Of a DNA stretch of 64,000 nucleotides, positions 36,340-44,677 are shown in pieces. The stretch lies in assembly GCF_900114785.1 (NCBI RefSeq), contig NZ_FOUG01000003.1, forward strand, positions 372,001 to 436,000, in the 5' to 3' direction. Numbering within the stretch: the first letter of the stretch is position 1; every line of letters begins with the position of its first letter. A program made the position numbers and the translations under genes. The stretch comes from Variovorax sp. OV329 (GTDB taxonomy: Bacteria; Pseudomonadota; Gammaproteobacteria; Burkholderiales; Burkholderiaceae_C). The notes below the pieces were generated by a model. That model saw only the letters and a program-made list of their open reading frames with translations, was not told the origin of the DNA and ran no database searches.

Positions 36340-37629
36340 ATGCCCTCGACCACCCCCGTGCTGCCCGCGCCGGGCCTGCCGCACTCCATCGACTCGCCCG
36401 ACATGCGGCGCGCCGGCCGCGAGTTGCTGTCGCTGGCCCTGATCGACGCGCGCAACCACACGCTGCACCTGCTGGGCTTGCACGAGCAGGCGATGCAAAA
36501 GGCCGGCATGGCATCGGTGCCGCAGGTGGCCGGCGTGATGCCGCAGGCCTGGCTGGCCGGGCACATCGGCTGGTTCGCCGAATGGTGGATCGCCCGCAAC
36601 ACGCAGCGCGCCTTCGGCCTGGATTGTCCCGCCCGGCCGACGCGGCTGGCCGCCATCGAGCCCATGGCCGACAGCTGGTGGAACCCGGCGCAGCGAGGCG
36701 TGGCCGATCGCTGGTCGCAGGATCTTCCCGACCTGGCGGCCACCAGGGCCTACCTGCTGGAGACGCTGGAGAGCACGCTCGAGCTGCTCGAACGCGCGGC
36801 GGAGACCGATGCCGGCCTGTACTTCTATCGCCTCGCGCTTTTTCACGAAGACCTGCGCGGCGAGCAACTGGTGGCGATGGCGCAGACCCTGGGCCTGCAG
36901 CTGGGCGCCGAGCTGCCCCCGCCGGGCGCGGCGCGCGAGCCGATCTCCATGCCGGCCACGCGCTGGCGCCTGGGCCTGGTGCCGGGCGAGGGCAGCGGCT
37001 TTGCCTTTGCCCAGGAGTGCGGCATCGAGGAACTGGAGGTGCCCGAGTTCGAGATCGACGCCCAGCCCGTCACCTGGATGCAGTTCGTCGAGTTCGTGGA
37101 GGACGGCGGCTACGACCGCGAGGACCTGTGGTCGCCCCAGGGCTGGGCCTGGCTGCAGGCCGAGGGGCGTCGCGCGCCACGCCACGTGGAGCAGATCGGC
37201 GCCGCGCACCGCGGCACCGGCGGCTCGGTGCTGCAGCGACGTTTCGGCGTCGCCACCCGGGCCGCCGGCCATCAGAGCGCCATGCACGTGAGCTGGTGGG
37301 AGGCCGAGGCCTGGGCCCGCTGGGCCGGCCGGCGCCTGGCCACCGAGGCCGAGTGGGAGATCGCCGCCCATGGCGCCTCGCGACGGGGCTTTCGCTGGGG
37401 TGAAGTGCACGAATGGGCCGCGGGCACGCTGCGCCCCTGGTCAGGCTTTCGCCTCGATCCGTGGAGCGCCGGGAGCGACTTCGATCCGCTGCCTGCCTTC
37501 GGCCATGCCCGCGTGCTGCGCGGTGCCTCCTTCGCCACGCGGGCACGCCTGCGCTCGCTGCGCTTTCGCGGCTTCGCTGCGCCCACGCGCGACGATCTCT
37601 TCGTGGGCTTCCGGACCTGCGCGATCTAG
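36340..37629 (+). CDS. EgtB/SUMF1-type non-heme iron enzyme with altered metal motif
   Basis: A 429-residue protein with the two-domain layout of EgtB-type sulfoxide synthases. The N-terminal DinB-like domain (1-190) has LAGHIGWFAEWW with the first His near 74. Then comes FHEDLRGEQL, where the usual HxxxH pair of iron ligands is reduced to His 169 with Arg at 173. The C-terminal formylglycine-enzyme-like domain has HVSWWEAEAWARWAGRRLATEAEWE and VLRGASFAT. EgtB and the selenoneine enzyme SenA belong here, but no senB, senC or egtD gene is present. The ATG at 36340 has GGAG too close for a normal site; GATAAT at 36325 could give a leaderless transcript. Confidence 0.75.
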   Translation: MPSTTPVLPAPGLPHSIDSPDMRRAGRELLSLALIDARNHTLHLLGLHEQAMQKAGMASVPQVAGVMPQAWLAGHIGWFAEWWIARNTQRAFGLDCPARPTRLAAIEPMADSWWNPAQRGVADRWSQDLPDLAATRAYLLETLESTLELLERAAETDAGLYFYRLALFHEDLRGEQLVAMAQTLGLQLGAELPPPGAAREPISMPATRWRLGLVPGEGSGFAFAQECGIEELEVPEFEIDAQPVTWMQFVEFVEDGGYDREDLWSPQGWAWLQAEGRRAPRHVEQIGAAHRGTGGSVLQRRFGVATRAAGHQSAMHVSWWEAEAWARWAGRRLATEAEWEIAAHGASRRGFRWGEVHEWAAGTLRPWSGFRLDPWSAGSDFDPLPAFGHARVLRGASFATRARLRSLRFRGFAAPTRDDLFVGFRTCAI

Positions 37630-38753
37630 GCGGCGCGCGCTGCCGGCGTGTCCGCCTTCTCCGACTTGAAGTTCCACCAGGGCAGCAGGGTGCGCAGCGA
37701 CTGCACCTCGCCGCTGGCCACCGCCTGGTAGCCCGCCAGCGTGCCCAGCCGGTGCTGCCAGGCCTGGCTGCGCAGCACCGCGAGCAGCGCCTGCGTGGCG
37801 GGCTGCTCCAGCGCGGTCTTCAGGCACACCAGGTGGTAGCGCTCCTGCACCAGCGGCACGAAGTCCAGGCCCCCGGCGAGCGCGGCCGACTCGAGGCCCA
37901 GGCCTGCATCGGCCTGGCCGGACTGGATGGCATGCGCCACCGCCGCATGCGAGGGCTCGTGGCGGTCGTAGCCCTCGATGGCGCGCGGCGCGAGCGCCTG
38001 CTGGTCCAGCAGTTCGTCCAGCAGCACGCGGGTGCCGGTGCCCAGCGCGCGGTTGACGAACCTGGCACGTCGCCGGGCGACGTCCGCCATCGATTGCAGC
38101 GCCAGCGGATTGCCCGGCGCGACCATCAGGCCCTGCGTGCGCCTGGCGAAGCCGATCACCTTGTGCTGGCCGGGCTTGAGCAGCGGCTTGTAGGTGCGAT
38201 GCGAGAGCGAGCCCACCGGCGGATGCTCGCGCGCGTGAAAGCCGGCCATCACGCAGCGCCCCTGGTTGAGGGCGCGGATGGCGTCCACGCTGCCGCTGAA
38301 CTGGATGTCCAGGTGCACCTGCGCCGTCGCGGCCGCGTAGGTTCGAAGGGCCACCAGCGCATCGTCATAGCTGGCATGCAGGCTCAGCACGTGGGTGCTG
38401 TCGTCGAAGGCGAGGGCGAAGGCGCGCTCCAGGTCGGCATGCAGCGCCTCGATCTGCGCGGACAGCCGAGCCTGGGCCTGGCGCTCCGCCCACAGCAGCT
38501 TGTCACCGAACTCCGAAAGCTGCGCCGACTGGCCTGCATCGCCGGCCACGAGCCGGTGGCCCAGCAGCTTCTCCCAGCGCTTGAGTTCACCCCACACGTG
38601 GCGGTACGACAGGCCCAGCGTGCGTGCCGCGGCGGAGATGGAGCCGCTGTCGCGCACCGCCTGAAGCATTTCCATCAGCGCATTGCGGATGCGCGGCGCG
38701 CCGACGCTGCGCGCCCCGATGGCATAGGAGAGTTCGATCTGCTGGGGCTGCAC
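37626..38753 (-). CDS. ModE-type HTH regulator with periplasmic-binding-like effector domain
   Basis: A 375-residue one-component regulator. The N-terminal winged helix (SGSISAAARTLGLSYRHVWGELKRWE, residues 35-60) is of the ModE/LysR kind. The C-terminal 250 residues resemble a substrate-binding protein of the ModA/TupA superfamily rather than Mop domains. Regulators of this build commonly sit beside tungstate or molybdate ABC operons and sense the oxyanion directly. It is divergent from tupB, with a 20/24-matching palindrome between them, so it most likely controls tungstate uptake. The start is GTG at 38753. It overlaps the end of the EgtB-like gene by four bases, convergently. Confidence 0.85.
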   Translation of the reverse strand: MQPQQIELSYAIGARSVGAPRIRNALMEMLQAVRDSGSISAAARTLGLSYRHVWGELKRWEKLLGHRLVAGDAGQSAQLSEFGDKLLWAERQAQARLSAQIEALHADLERAFALAFDDSTHVLSLHASYDDALVALRTYAAATAQVHLDIQFSGSVDAIRALNQGRCVMAGFHAREHPPVGSLSHRTYKPLLKPGQHKVIGFARRTQGLMVAPGNPLALQSMADVARRRARFVNRALGTGTRVLLDELLDQQALAPRAIEGYDRHEPSHAAVAHAIQSGQADAGLGLESAALAGGLDFVPLVQERYHLVCLKTALEQPATQALLAVLRSQAWQHRLGTLAGYQAVASGEVQSLRTLLPWWNFKSEKADTPAARAA

Positions 38754-38778
38754 GCGGCGATTATGCAGACCACCCTCA

Positions 38779-38802
38779 ACCTATGAAATGAATTGCATAG
38801 GT
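38779..38802. promoter_or_regulatory. Operator palindrome between the regulator and tupB
   Basis: Arms ACCTATG and CATAGGT are perfectly inverted around a 10-base centre that is itself partly symmetric (AAT/ATT), so 20 of 24 positions obey dyad symmetry. It sits about 26 bases from the regulator start and 67 bases from tupB, a position suited to controlling both. Binding by the adjacent regulator is inferred. Confidence 0.75.
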
Positions 38803-38868
38803 CCGAATTGTCACAGATCGATACTTGCACCGTCATTTCCACTACGCCGGTCCAAGGGACTACGAAGC

Positions 38869-39609
38869 ATGAACACCTTCGCGCAGAGCATCACCGCTGC
38901 CTGGCACCTGCTGGTGTCGGACGACGCCGTGCTCTGGACCATCGTCGGCCGTTCGCTGTGGGTCAGCGCCTGCGCCTGCGTGCTGGCCTGCGGCCTGGGG
39001 CTGCTGGCCGGCGCCTGGCTGGGCGTGGCCCGCTTCCCCGGCCGCGGCGCGCTGCTCACGGTGCTCAACACGCTGCTCGCGCTGCCTTCCGTGGTGGTGG
39101 GCCTGGTCGTCTACCTGCTTTTGTCCGCCTCGGGTCCGCTGGGCTTCCTGGGCTGGCTCTTTTCCTTCAAGGCCATGGTGCTGGCGCAGGCGGTGCTGGT
39201 GCTGCCGGTGGTCACCGCGCTCACGCGGCAGGTCGTCGAGGACGCCGAGCGGGCCCATGGCGAGCAGCTGCGCTCGCTGGGCGCGCCGACCGCATCGCGC
39301 GCCGTGCTGCTGGTGTGGGACGAGCGCTACGCCCTGGTCACCGTGCTCATCGCCGCCTTCGGCCGCGCCGTGTCCGAGGTGGGCGCGGTGATGGTGGTGG
39401 GCGGCAACATCGACGGCTTCACACGCGTGATGACCACCGCCATCGCGCTGGAGACCAGCAAGGGCGACCTGCCGCTGGCGCTGGCCCTGGGCACGGTCCT
39501 GCTGCTGGTGGTACTGGTGCTCAACCTGGCCATCTCCTGGCTGCGCGCCTGGCGCGAGCGGGTCGATGGCGGCGCGGTGCAGGCCGCGGCCCGCGGAGCC
39601 ATGGCATGA
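38869..39609 (+). CDS. tupB: Tungstate ABC transporter permease
   Basis: A 246-residue inner-membrane permease with five to six helices. The EAA-type loop that docks on the ATPase is visible around EQLRSLGAPTASRAVLLVW. The fold is of the MetI/TupB type (LNTLLALPSVVVGLVVYLLLS). I chose the ATG at 38869, behind AAGGGA; an ATG 27 codons upstream would run through the promoter region. It overlaps tupC by four bases (ATGA). Gene order tupB-tupC-tupA differs from the usual A-B-C. Confidence 0.92.
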   Translation: MNTFAQSITAAWHLLVSDDAVLWTIVGRSLWVSACACVLACGLGLLAGAWLGVARFPGRGALLTVLNTLLALPSVVVGLVVYLLLSASGPLGFLGWLFSFKAMVLAQAVLVLPVVTALTRQVVEDAERAHGEQLRSLGAPTASRAVLLVWDERYALVTVLIAAFGRAVSEVGAVMVVGGNIDGFTRVMTTAIALETSKGDLPLALALGTVLLLVVLVLNLAISWLRAWRERVDGGAVQAAARGAMA

Positions 39610-40310
39610 CCCGCGCACCCGCCGCGCCGCTCTTCGTGCTGCGTGGCGCCGGCGTGCGCTACGGCGGCATCGAGGCGCTGCACGAGGTCACGCTCACCAT
39701 CCTTGCCGGCGAGCGGGTCGCGCTGGTTGGCGCCAACGGCAGCGGCAAGAGCACCCTGCTGCGCCTGCTGCACGGCCTGCTGCCCGCGGCGACGGGCGAT
39801 GTCGCCAGCCTCGCGCCGGCGCGCGATCAGGCCATGCTCTTCCAGCGCCCGCACATGCTGCGTGCCAGTGCGCTGTCGAACGTCGCGCTGGCGCTGTGGC
39901 TGCGCGGTGCGCGCTGGCGCGACGCACAACGCTGGGCCGGCGCGGCGCTGGCGCGGGTGGGCCTCGAGCAGGTGGCGCGGCAGAACGCGCGCACCCTGTC
40001 GGGCGGCCAGCAGCAGCGCCTGGCGCTGGCGCGGGCGTGGGCGCTGTCGCCCGCCGTGCTGCTGCTCGACGAGCCCACCGCGAGCCTGGACCCCACCGCC
40101 AAGCGCGACGTCGAGGCCCTGATCGGCGAGGTGGCCGACGGCCGCACCCTGGTCTTCGCCAGCCACAACCTCGGGCAGGTCAAGCGCCTGGCCACGCGCG
40201 TGATCTACCTGGAACACGGCCGCGTGCTGGCCGACCTGCCGGTCCACGATTTCTTCCATGGCGCGCTGCCCAAGGAAGCCCAGTTGTTCGTCAAAGGAGA
40301 ACTTGCATGA
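39606..40310 (+). CDS. tupC: Tungstate ABC transporter ATP-binding protein
   Basis: A 234-residue ATPase. Walker A GANGSGKST (near residue 42), Q-loop LFQRPHML, signature LSGGQQQRLALARA, Walker B VLLLDEPTASLD and the switch His in FASHNLGQ are all intact. There is no C-terminal regulatory extension. Its start overlaps the tupB stop by four bases, and its stop overlaps the tupA start likewise, so the three genes are translationally coupled. Confidence 0.93.
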   Translation: MTRAPAAPLFVLRGAGVRYGGIEALHEVTLTILAGERVALVGANGSGKSTLLRLLHGLLPAATGDVASLAPARDQAMLFQRPHMLRASALSNVALALWLRGARWRDAQRWAGAALARVGLEQVARQNARTLSGGQQQRLALARAWALSPAVLLLDEPTASLDPTAKRDVEALIGEVADGRTLVFASHNLGQVKRLATRVIYLEHGRVLADLPVHDFFHGALPKEAQLFVKGELA

Positions 40311-41173
40311 CGATGAAGGAGACGAAGCGAAGCCTGTGGATGCTGTCCGCGCCCACGCTGGCGCTGGCCGCCGCGCTGCTGGCCGCTGCGGCGCCTGTGG
40401 CACAGGCCGAGGAGATCACCATGGCCTCCACCACCTCCACAGAGCAGTCTGGCCTGTTCTCGACGCTGCTGCCCGACTTCAAGAAGGCGACGCAGATGGA
40501 CGTGAAGGTGGTGGCCGTGGGCACCGGCCAGGCCATCGACATGGCACGCCGCGGCGATGCCGACGTGCTCTTCGTGCACGACACGGCGGCCGAGGAGAAG
40601 TTCGTCGCCGAAGGCAACGCCGTCAAGCGCTTCCCGGTCATGTACAACGACTTCGTGCTCATCGGCCCGGCCAAGGACCCGGTGGGCGTGAAGGGCAAGG
40701 ACATCGTGGCGGCGCTCAGGAAGATCGCCGCGGCCAACGCGCCCTTCGTCTCGCGCGGCGACAAGAGCGGCACCGACGCGGCCGAGCGGCGCCTGTGGTC
40801 GCAGACCGGGCTGGCCGAATCGGGCCAGCAGGTCGCCAACGAGAAGAAGGGCAGCGGCTACAAGGAATGCGGCTGCGGCATGGGCCCGGCCCTCAACATC
40901 GCGGCCTCCACCGGCGCCTACGTGGTGTCGGACCGCGGCACCTGGCTGTCGTTCAAGAACAAGGGCGAACTGGCGGTGGTGGTGGAGGGCGACAAGCGCC
41001 TGTTCAACCAGTACGGCGTGATGGTGGTGAACCCGGCGAAGTTTCCCAACCGCAACACCGCCGGCGCGCAGAAGTTCGTCGACTGGGTGATCTCGCCTCA
41101 GGGCCAGGCCAGCATTGCCGGCTACAAGATCGGCGGCGAGCAACTGTTCTTTCCGAACGCGACGGCCAATTGA
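40307..41173 (+). CDS. tupA: Tungstate-binding periplasmic protein
   Basis: A 288-residue receptor with a signal peptide ending VAQA near residue 34. The mature protein begins EEITMASTTSTEQSGLF; the TTTS-like motif after the first strand is the hallmark of TupA and distinguishes it from molybdate receptors. GTGQAIDMARRGDADVLFVHD and VSRGDKSGTDAAERRLW complete the oxyanion pocket. A strong AAAGGAG site precedes the ATG. It ends the tupBCA operon. Confidence 0.95.
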   Translation: MTMKETKRSLWMLSAPTLALAAALLAAAAPVAQAEEITMASTTSTEQSGLFSTLLPDFKKATQMDVKVVAVGTGQAIDMARRGDADVLFVHDTAAEEKFVAEGNAVKRFPVMYNDFVLIGPAKDPVGVKGKDIVAALRKIAAANAPFVSRGDKSGTDAAERRLWSQTGLAESGQQVANEKKGSGYKECGCGMGPALNIAASTGAYVVSDRGTWLSFKNKGELAVVVEGDKRLFNQYGVMVVNPAKFPNRNTAGAQKFVDWVISPQGQASIAGYKIGGEQLFFPNATAN

Positions 41174-41190
41174 TCGGCAACCGCGCGCCG

Positions 41191-41215
41191 GGCCATGACC
41201 TCCCACGTCATGGCC
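41191..41215. repeat. Perfect 9-base stem-loop after tupA
   Basis: GGCCATGAC-CTCCCAC-GTCATGGCC, flanked by GCGCGC on each side that can extend pairing. No T-run follows. It separates tupA from the NTF2-like gene and could be an mRNA-stabilising hairpin or a pause site. Confidence 0.6.
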
Positions 41216-41285
41216 TGCCAGCGCGCAAGTGGCGACCATTCCTTCACCCGCCAACCGGCGGCATCAACCAAGGAAAGGAATCGCC

Positions 41286-41669
41286 ATGAACACCGCCCTC
41301 CAGGCCCACCTCGCCGACGACATCGCCGCCCGCTACATCTCGCTGTGGAACGAGACCGATGCGGCGCGCCGCCTGGGCATGCTGGCCGAAGGCTGGACTG
41401 CCGATGCGAGCTACATCGACCCGCTGGCGAAGGCCTCGGGCGCCGAAGGCATCAGCGCGCTGATCGCCGCGGTGCAGGCGCGCTTCCCGGGCTTTCGCTT
41501 CAAGCTGCTGGGCAAGCCCGATGCGCACGGCGAGCACCTGCGCTTCTCCTGGACGCTGGGCCCCGAGGCCAGCCAGGACCTGATCCAGGGCACCGACTTT
41601 GCGCAGCTGTCCGACGGCCGCCTGCAGGCGGTCACCGGCTTCCTGGACAAGGTGCCGGCCGCCGCCTGA
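41286..41669 (+). CDS. NTF2/SnoaL-like small protein
   Basis: A 127-residue protein with the SnoaL/NTF2 cone-shaped alpha+beta fold pattern: an N-terminal helix pair (LADDIAARYISLWNETDAARRLGML), ASYIDPLA, then strands ending TGFLDKVP. Such proteins act as isomerases, lyases or ligand-binding scaffolds. I chose the ATG at 41286, behind AAGGAA. It lies between the tungstate and molybdate uptake operons, 112 bases after tupA, and may or may not belong to the oxyanion block. No catalytic residues can be assigned. Confidence 0.75.
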   Translation: MNTALQAHLADDIAARYISLWNETDAARRLGMLAEGWTADASYIDPLAKASGAEGISALIAAVQARFPGFRFKLLGKPDAHGEHLRFSWTLGPEASQDLIQGTDFAQLSDGRLQAVTGFLDKVPAAA

Positions 41670-41675
41670 GCCGAT

Positions 41676-42371
41676 TCAGGCCAGGGGGGCGGCCACGGCC
41701 GGCGCCTCGGCCACGCGGCCATTGGCGATGCGCACCACCGACTGCGCCAGGGCCCGGACGTCCTCCGGGTCGTGGCTGACGAGCAGCGTGGGCACCTGCA
41801 CGCGCTCCAGCATCTCGGCCAGTTCGTCGCGCAGGCGCACGCGCAGGTCCAGGTCGAGCGCGGACAGCGGCTCGTCCAGCAGCAGCATGCGCGGCTCGGT
41901 GGCCAGGGCACGCGCCAGCGCCACCCGCTGCTTCTGCCCGCCCGAGAGGTGGCGCGGCAGCGCGCGGCGCACCGGCTCCAGGCCGAACTGCGCGAGCAGG
42001 GCCGACACGCGCTCGCGCGCCCCCGCCGGCATCGCGTGGCCCATGCGGCGCACGCCGAACATCAGGTTCTGCTCCACGCTCAGGTGTGGGAAGAGGGCGT
42101 AGTCCTGGAACACGAAGCCCACCCCGCGCTCGCGCGCCGGCAGGTCGATGCCGCGCTGGCTGTCCAGCAGCGTGCTTCCGCCCACGCGGATGTGGCCGCT
42201 CGCATGGGGCGCCAGGCCGGCGATGGCCAGCAGCACGGTGGACTTGCCGGCGCCGGATGGGCCCAGCAGCGCGGTGCGTGCGCTGTTTGAGCGCAGCGCC
42301 ACGTCCAGGTCGAAGTGGCGGTCCTCGGAGCGCAGGGTCAGTCGAAGGTGCAGGTCGAGCATGTCTTGCAT
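41676..42371 (-). CDS. modC: Molybdate ABC transporter ATP-binding protein (short form)
   Basis: A 231-residue ATPase with Walker A GPSGAGKST (near residue 37), Q-loop FVFQDYALFPHL, signature LSGGQKQRVALARA, Walker B MLLLDEPLSALD and LVSHD. Classic ModC is about 350 residues and has a C-terminal Mop/TOBE domain that binds molybdate. That domain is missing here, and the gene ends right after the nucleotide-binding domain. It is the last gene of modABC, convergent with the NTF2-like gene. Confidence 0.9.
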   Translation of the reverse strand: MQDMLDLHLRLTLRSEDRHFDLDVALRSNSARTALLGPSGAGKSTVLLAIAGLAPHASGHIRVGGSTLLDSQRGIDLPARERGVGFVFQDYALFPHLSVEQNLMFGVRRMGHAMPAGARERVSALLAQFGLEPVRRALPRHLSGGQKQRVALARALATEPRMLLLDEPLSALDLDLRVRLRDELAEMLERVQVPTLLVSHDPEDVRALAQSVVRIANGRVAEAPAVAAPLA

Positions 42372-42375
42372 TCCT

Positions 42376-43050
42376 TCAGTGCTTCGCCTGCAGCAACCGG
42401 CCGGCGATCACCAGCAGCACGATGCACAGCAACGAGATCACCAGCGTGAGGCTGAAGGCCAGCGGATCGTCGCCCGCCTGCACCGCGCTGTACACCGCCA
42501 CCGACAGCGTCTGCGTGCGCCCCGGCAGGTTGCCCGCGACCATCAGCGTGGCGCCGAACTCGCCCATGGCGCGCGCGAAGGTCAGGGCCAGGCCGGCGGC
42601 GATGCCGCGCCGGGCCAGCGGCAGGCTCACGCGCCAGAACAATTCCCACTCGCTGGCACCCAGCGTGCGGGCCGCCTGCGGGAAGCGGATATCGATGTCC
42701 TCGAAGGCCGCGCGCGCAGCCTTGTAGACCAAGGGAAAGGCCACCACCGCCGCCGCCACCACCGCGCCCTGCCAGGTGAAGAGCAGGCGGATGCCGAAGA
42801 GCCGATCCAGCCAGACGCCGAGGAAGCCGTTGCGGCCGATCAGCACGATGAGGTAGTAGCCCAGCACGGTGGGCGGAAGCACCATGGGCAGCACGAGCAC
42901 GGCATCCAGCACGTTCTGGCCGGCGAAGCGGTGGCGTGCCATCCAGTGGCCGGCCGCGATGCCCAGGGCGCCGGCGACCAGCGTGGCCAGCAGCGCCACC
43001 TGGAGCGTCAGCACCAGCGGCTGCAGCATGGCCGATGTGAACGGACTCAC
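42376..43050 (-). CDS. modB: Molybdate ABC transporter permease
   Basis: A 224-residue permease with about five helices. The typical ModB stretches LVLPMVLPPTVLGYYLI and ARTLGASEWELFWRVSLPLARRGI (the ATPase-docking EAA loop) are clear, as is FARAMGEFGATLMVAGN. It overlaps modA by four bases and is followed by modC after four bases, a tightly coupled operon. Confidence 0.95.
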   Translation of the reverse strand: MSPFTSAMLQPLVLTLQVALLATLVAGALGIAAGHWMARHRFAGQNVLDAVLVLPMVLPPTVLGYYLIVLIGRNGFLGVWLDRLFGIRLLFTWQGAVVAAAVVAFPLVYKAARAAFEDIDIRFPQAARTLGASEWELFWRVSLPLARRGIAAGLALTFARAMGEFGATLMVAGNLPGRTQTLSVAVYSAVQAGDDPLAFSLTLVISLLCIVLLVIAGRLLQAKH

Positions 43051-43814
43051 GGCGGCGAGAAGCCGTGGCGCTGCAGGATGGCCTGGCCACTGCTGCCGCG
43101 CACGAAGGCGATGAAGTCACGGGAAGCCTGCGCATTCCTGCTGGCGGCCACCTGCGCGATCGGGTAGCGCACCGGGCTGGCCGTGGGCACGGTGAAGGCG
43201 ATGCGGGTCTTGCCGGCCTCGATCATCGCGTCGGTGCGGTAGACGAAGCCGGCGTCGACCTCGGCGCGCGCCACGTAGTTCAGCACCTGGCGCACGCTCT
43301 CGCCGAACACCCAGCGCTGCTGCAGCGCATCGGCCAGGCCGGCGGCGGCCACTGCGTCGGCGGTGTACCTGCCGGCCGGCACCGAGGCCGGCGTGCCGCT
43401 GGCAATTTTGGCGAAGGCCGGGTCGCTCAGGTCCTTCAGTTCCTTGGGCGACTTCGTACTGCTTGCGGGCAGCACCACCACCAGCGAGTTGCGCGCGAAG
43501 TCGGCGCGCGTGCCCTCGGCCAATAGCCTGGCGGCGGCGGCGCGGTCCATGGTGGGCTGGTCGGCCGAGGCGAACACGTCCACCGGCGCGCCCTGCTGGA
43601 TCTGCGCCAGCAGCGCGCCCGAGGCCGCGAAGTTGAACACCACCTTCTGGCCCGGGTGCGCCTTCTGGTACTCGGTGGCGACGTCCTGGAAGGCCTGCGT
43701 CAGGCTGGCGGCGGCGGACACCACGATGTCCTGCGCCAGAGCTGGCAGCACCATCGCCAGCGCGGCCAGGGGCGCGGCCAGGCGGGCGAGGCGGCGGGAG
43801 GCGGTGGTGCTCAT
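43047..43814 (-). CDS. modA: Molybdate-binding periplasmic protein
   Basis: A 255-residue receptor with a signal peptide ending PALAQ near residue 27. The mature start DIVVSAAASLTQAFQDVA is the standard ModA oxyanion loop (SAAASL), followed by FNFAASGALLAQIQQGAPVDVFASADQ. It is the first gene of modABC and is divergent from modE. A ModE-box-like palindrome lies between the two starts. Confidence 0.95.
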   Translation of the reverse strand: MSTTASRRLARLAAPLAALAMVLPALAQDIVVSAAASLTQAFQDVATEYQKAHPGQKVVFNFAASGALLAQIQQGAPVDVFASADQPTMDRAAAARLLAEGTRADFARNSLVVVLPASSTKSPKELKDLSDPAFAKIASGTPASVPAGRYTADAVAAAGLADALQQRWVFGESVRQVLNYVARAEVDAGFVYRTDAMIEAGKTRIAFTVPTASPVRYPIAQVAASRNAQASRDFIAFVRGSSGQAILQRHGFSPP

Positions 43815-43824
43815 GGCGCTTGTT

Positions 43825-43847
43825 CGCTATTCATGGACGGAATAGCG
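43825..43847. promoter_or_regulatory. ModE-box-like operator between modA and modE
   Basis: Arms CGCTATT and AATAGCG are inverted around nine bases, resembling the CGnTAT half-sites of the E. coli ModE box. It lies 11 bases from modA and 29 bases from modE, so molybdate-bound ModE could repress both. Confidence 0.7.
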
Positions 43848-43875
43848 CCTAGTGTAGCGGCCGCACAATCGGCGC

Positions 43876-44670
43876 ATGAGCAGCACGCACCGCTACATCG
43901 ACGCCCTGGGCCACGGCCTGTCGGACAAGCGCATCGACATCCTGCGCGGCATCGGCCGCACCGGCAGCATCTCGCAGGCGGCGCGCGACGCGGGCGTCAG
44001 CTACAAGGCCGCCTGGCAGGCGATCGACACGCTGGGCAACCTGGCGGGCGTGGCGCTGCTGGAGCGCGCGGTGGGCGGCGCGGGCGGCGGCGGCGCCACG
44101 CTCACCGGGCCGGGCCTCGAACTGCTGGCCCTGGCCGATGCGATGGAGGCGGCGCGCCGCGAGGTGCAGCAGCGCTTCACCTCTGGCGCTGCGGCCGTAC
44201 CGCAGGACGCCCCGCGCGGCGCCGGCCCGGCGCTGGGCTGGCTGGCGCTGCGCACCAGCATGCGCAACCAGCTGCCGGCGCGCATTGAACAGCTGGAGGG
44301 CAGCGGCCCGGTGGTGCGCGTGGGGCTGCGCCTGGGCCAGGACGGGCACATCGCCGCACGCATCACGCAGGAAAGCGTGCAGCTGCTGGGCCTGGCGCCT
44401 GGCATGGCGGTGATCGCGCTGTGCAAGGCCACCGCCGTGCAGGTCAGCCGCGCCGCGCCCGGTGCGAAGCCGTCGCGTGCAGCAGCCAACCGCCTCGAAG
44501 GCAGCGTGATCCGCGTGGCGCGCGGCGACAGCGGGGACGAGATCACCCTGGCGCTCGCGCCCGGCCTGCAGCTGGTCGGCTTCGCGCCGTCGGGCAGCGG
44601 GCTGCGCGTGCGCCAGCGGGTGCGCGCTTCGGTGGACGAATCCTCGGTGGTGGTGGCGCTGGGCGCCTAG
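43876..44670 (+). CDS. modE: Molybdate-responsive regulator ModE
   Basis: A 264-residue regulator. The winged helix-turn-helix (TGSISQAARDAGVSYKAAWQAID, residues 35-58) is followed by two Mop domains that bind molybdate at the dimer interface (the first near 125-195 with SMRNQLPARIEQL and ITQESVQLLGLAPG, the second to the C-terminus). This is the full-length E. coli ModE architecture. A -10-like CACAAT six bases before the ATG suggests a leaderless mRNA. It is divergent from modABC. Confidence 0.93.
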   Translation: MSSTHRYIDALGHGLSDKRIDILRGIGRTGSISQAARDAGVSYKAAWQAIDTLGNLAGVALLERAVGGAGGGGATLTGPGLELLALADAMEAARREVQQRFTSGAAAVPQDAPRGAGPALGWLALRTSMRNQLPARIEQLEGSGPVVRVGLRLGQDGHIAARITQESVQLLGLAPGMAVIALCKATAVQVSRAAPGAKPSRAAANRLEGSVIRVARGDSGDEITLALAPGLQLVGFAPSGSGLRVRQRVRASVDESSVVVALGA

Positions 44671-44677
44671 TGATCGC

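Noticed and set aside
33532..37410. A 1292-codon open frame on the minus strand
   Set aside because: Only its last 157 codons match a plausible protein. The rest is the shadow of dctM, dctQ and the EgtB-like gene in GC-rich DNA, with no homology in the translated sequence.
36340..37629. Calling this gene senA (selenoneine synthase) or egtB
   Set aside because: The domain layout fits, but no senB, senC or egtD is nearby and one of the three iron His ligands is replaced.
41174..41285. A molybdenum-cofactor riboswitch after tupA
   Set aside because: The interval is about 110 bases with one simple 9-base hairpin, and the multi-stem Moco motif is not recognisable.
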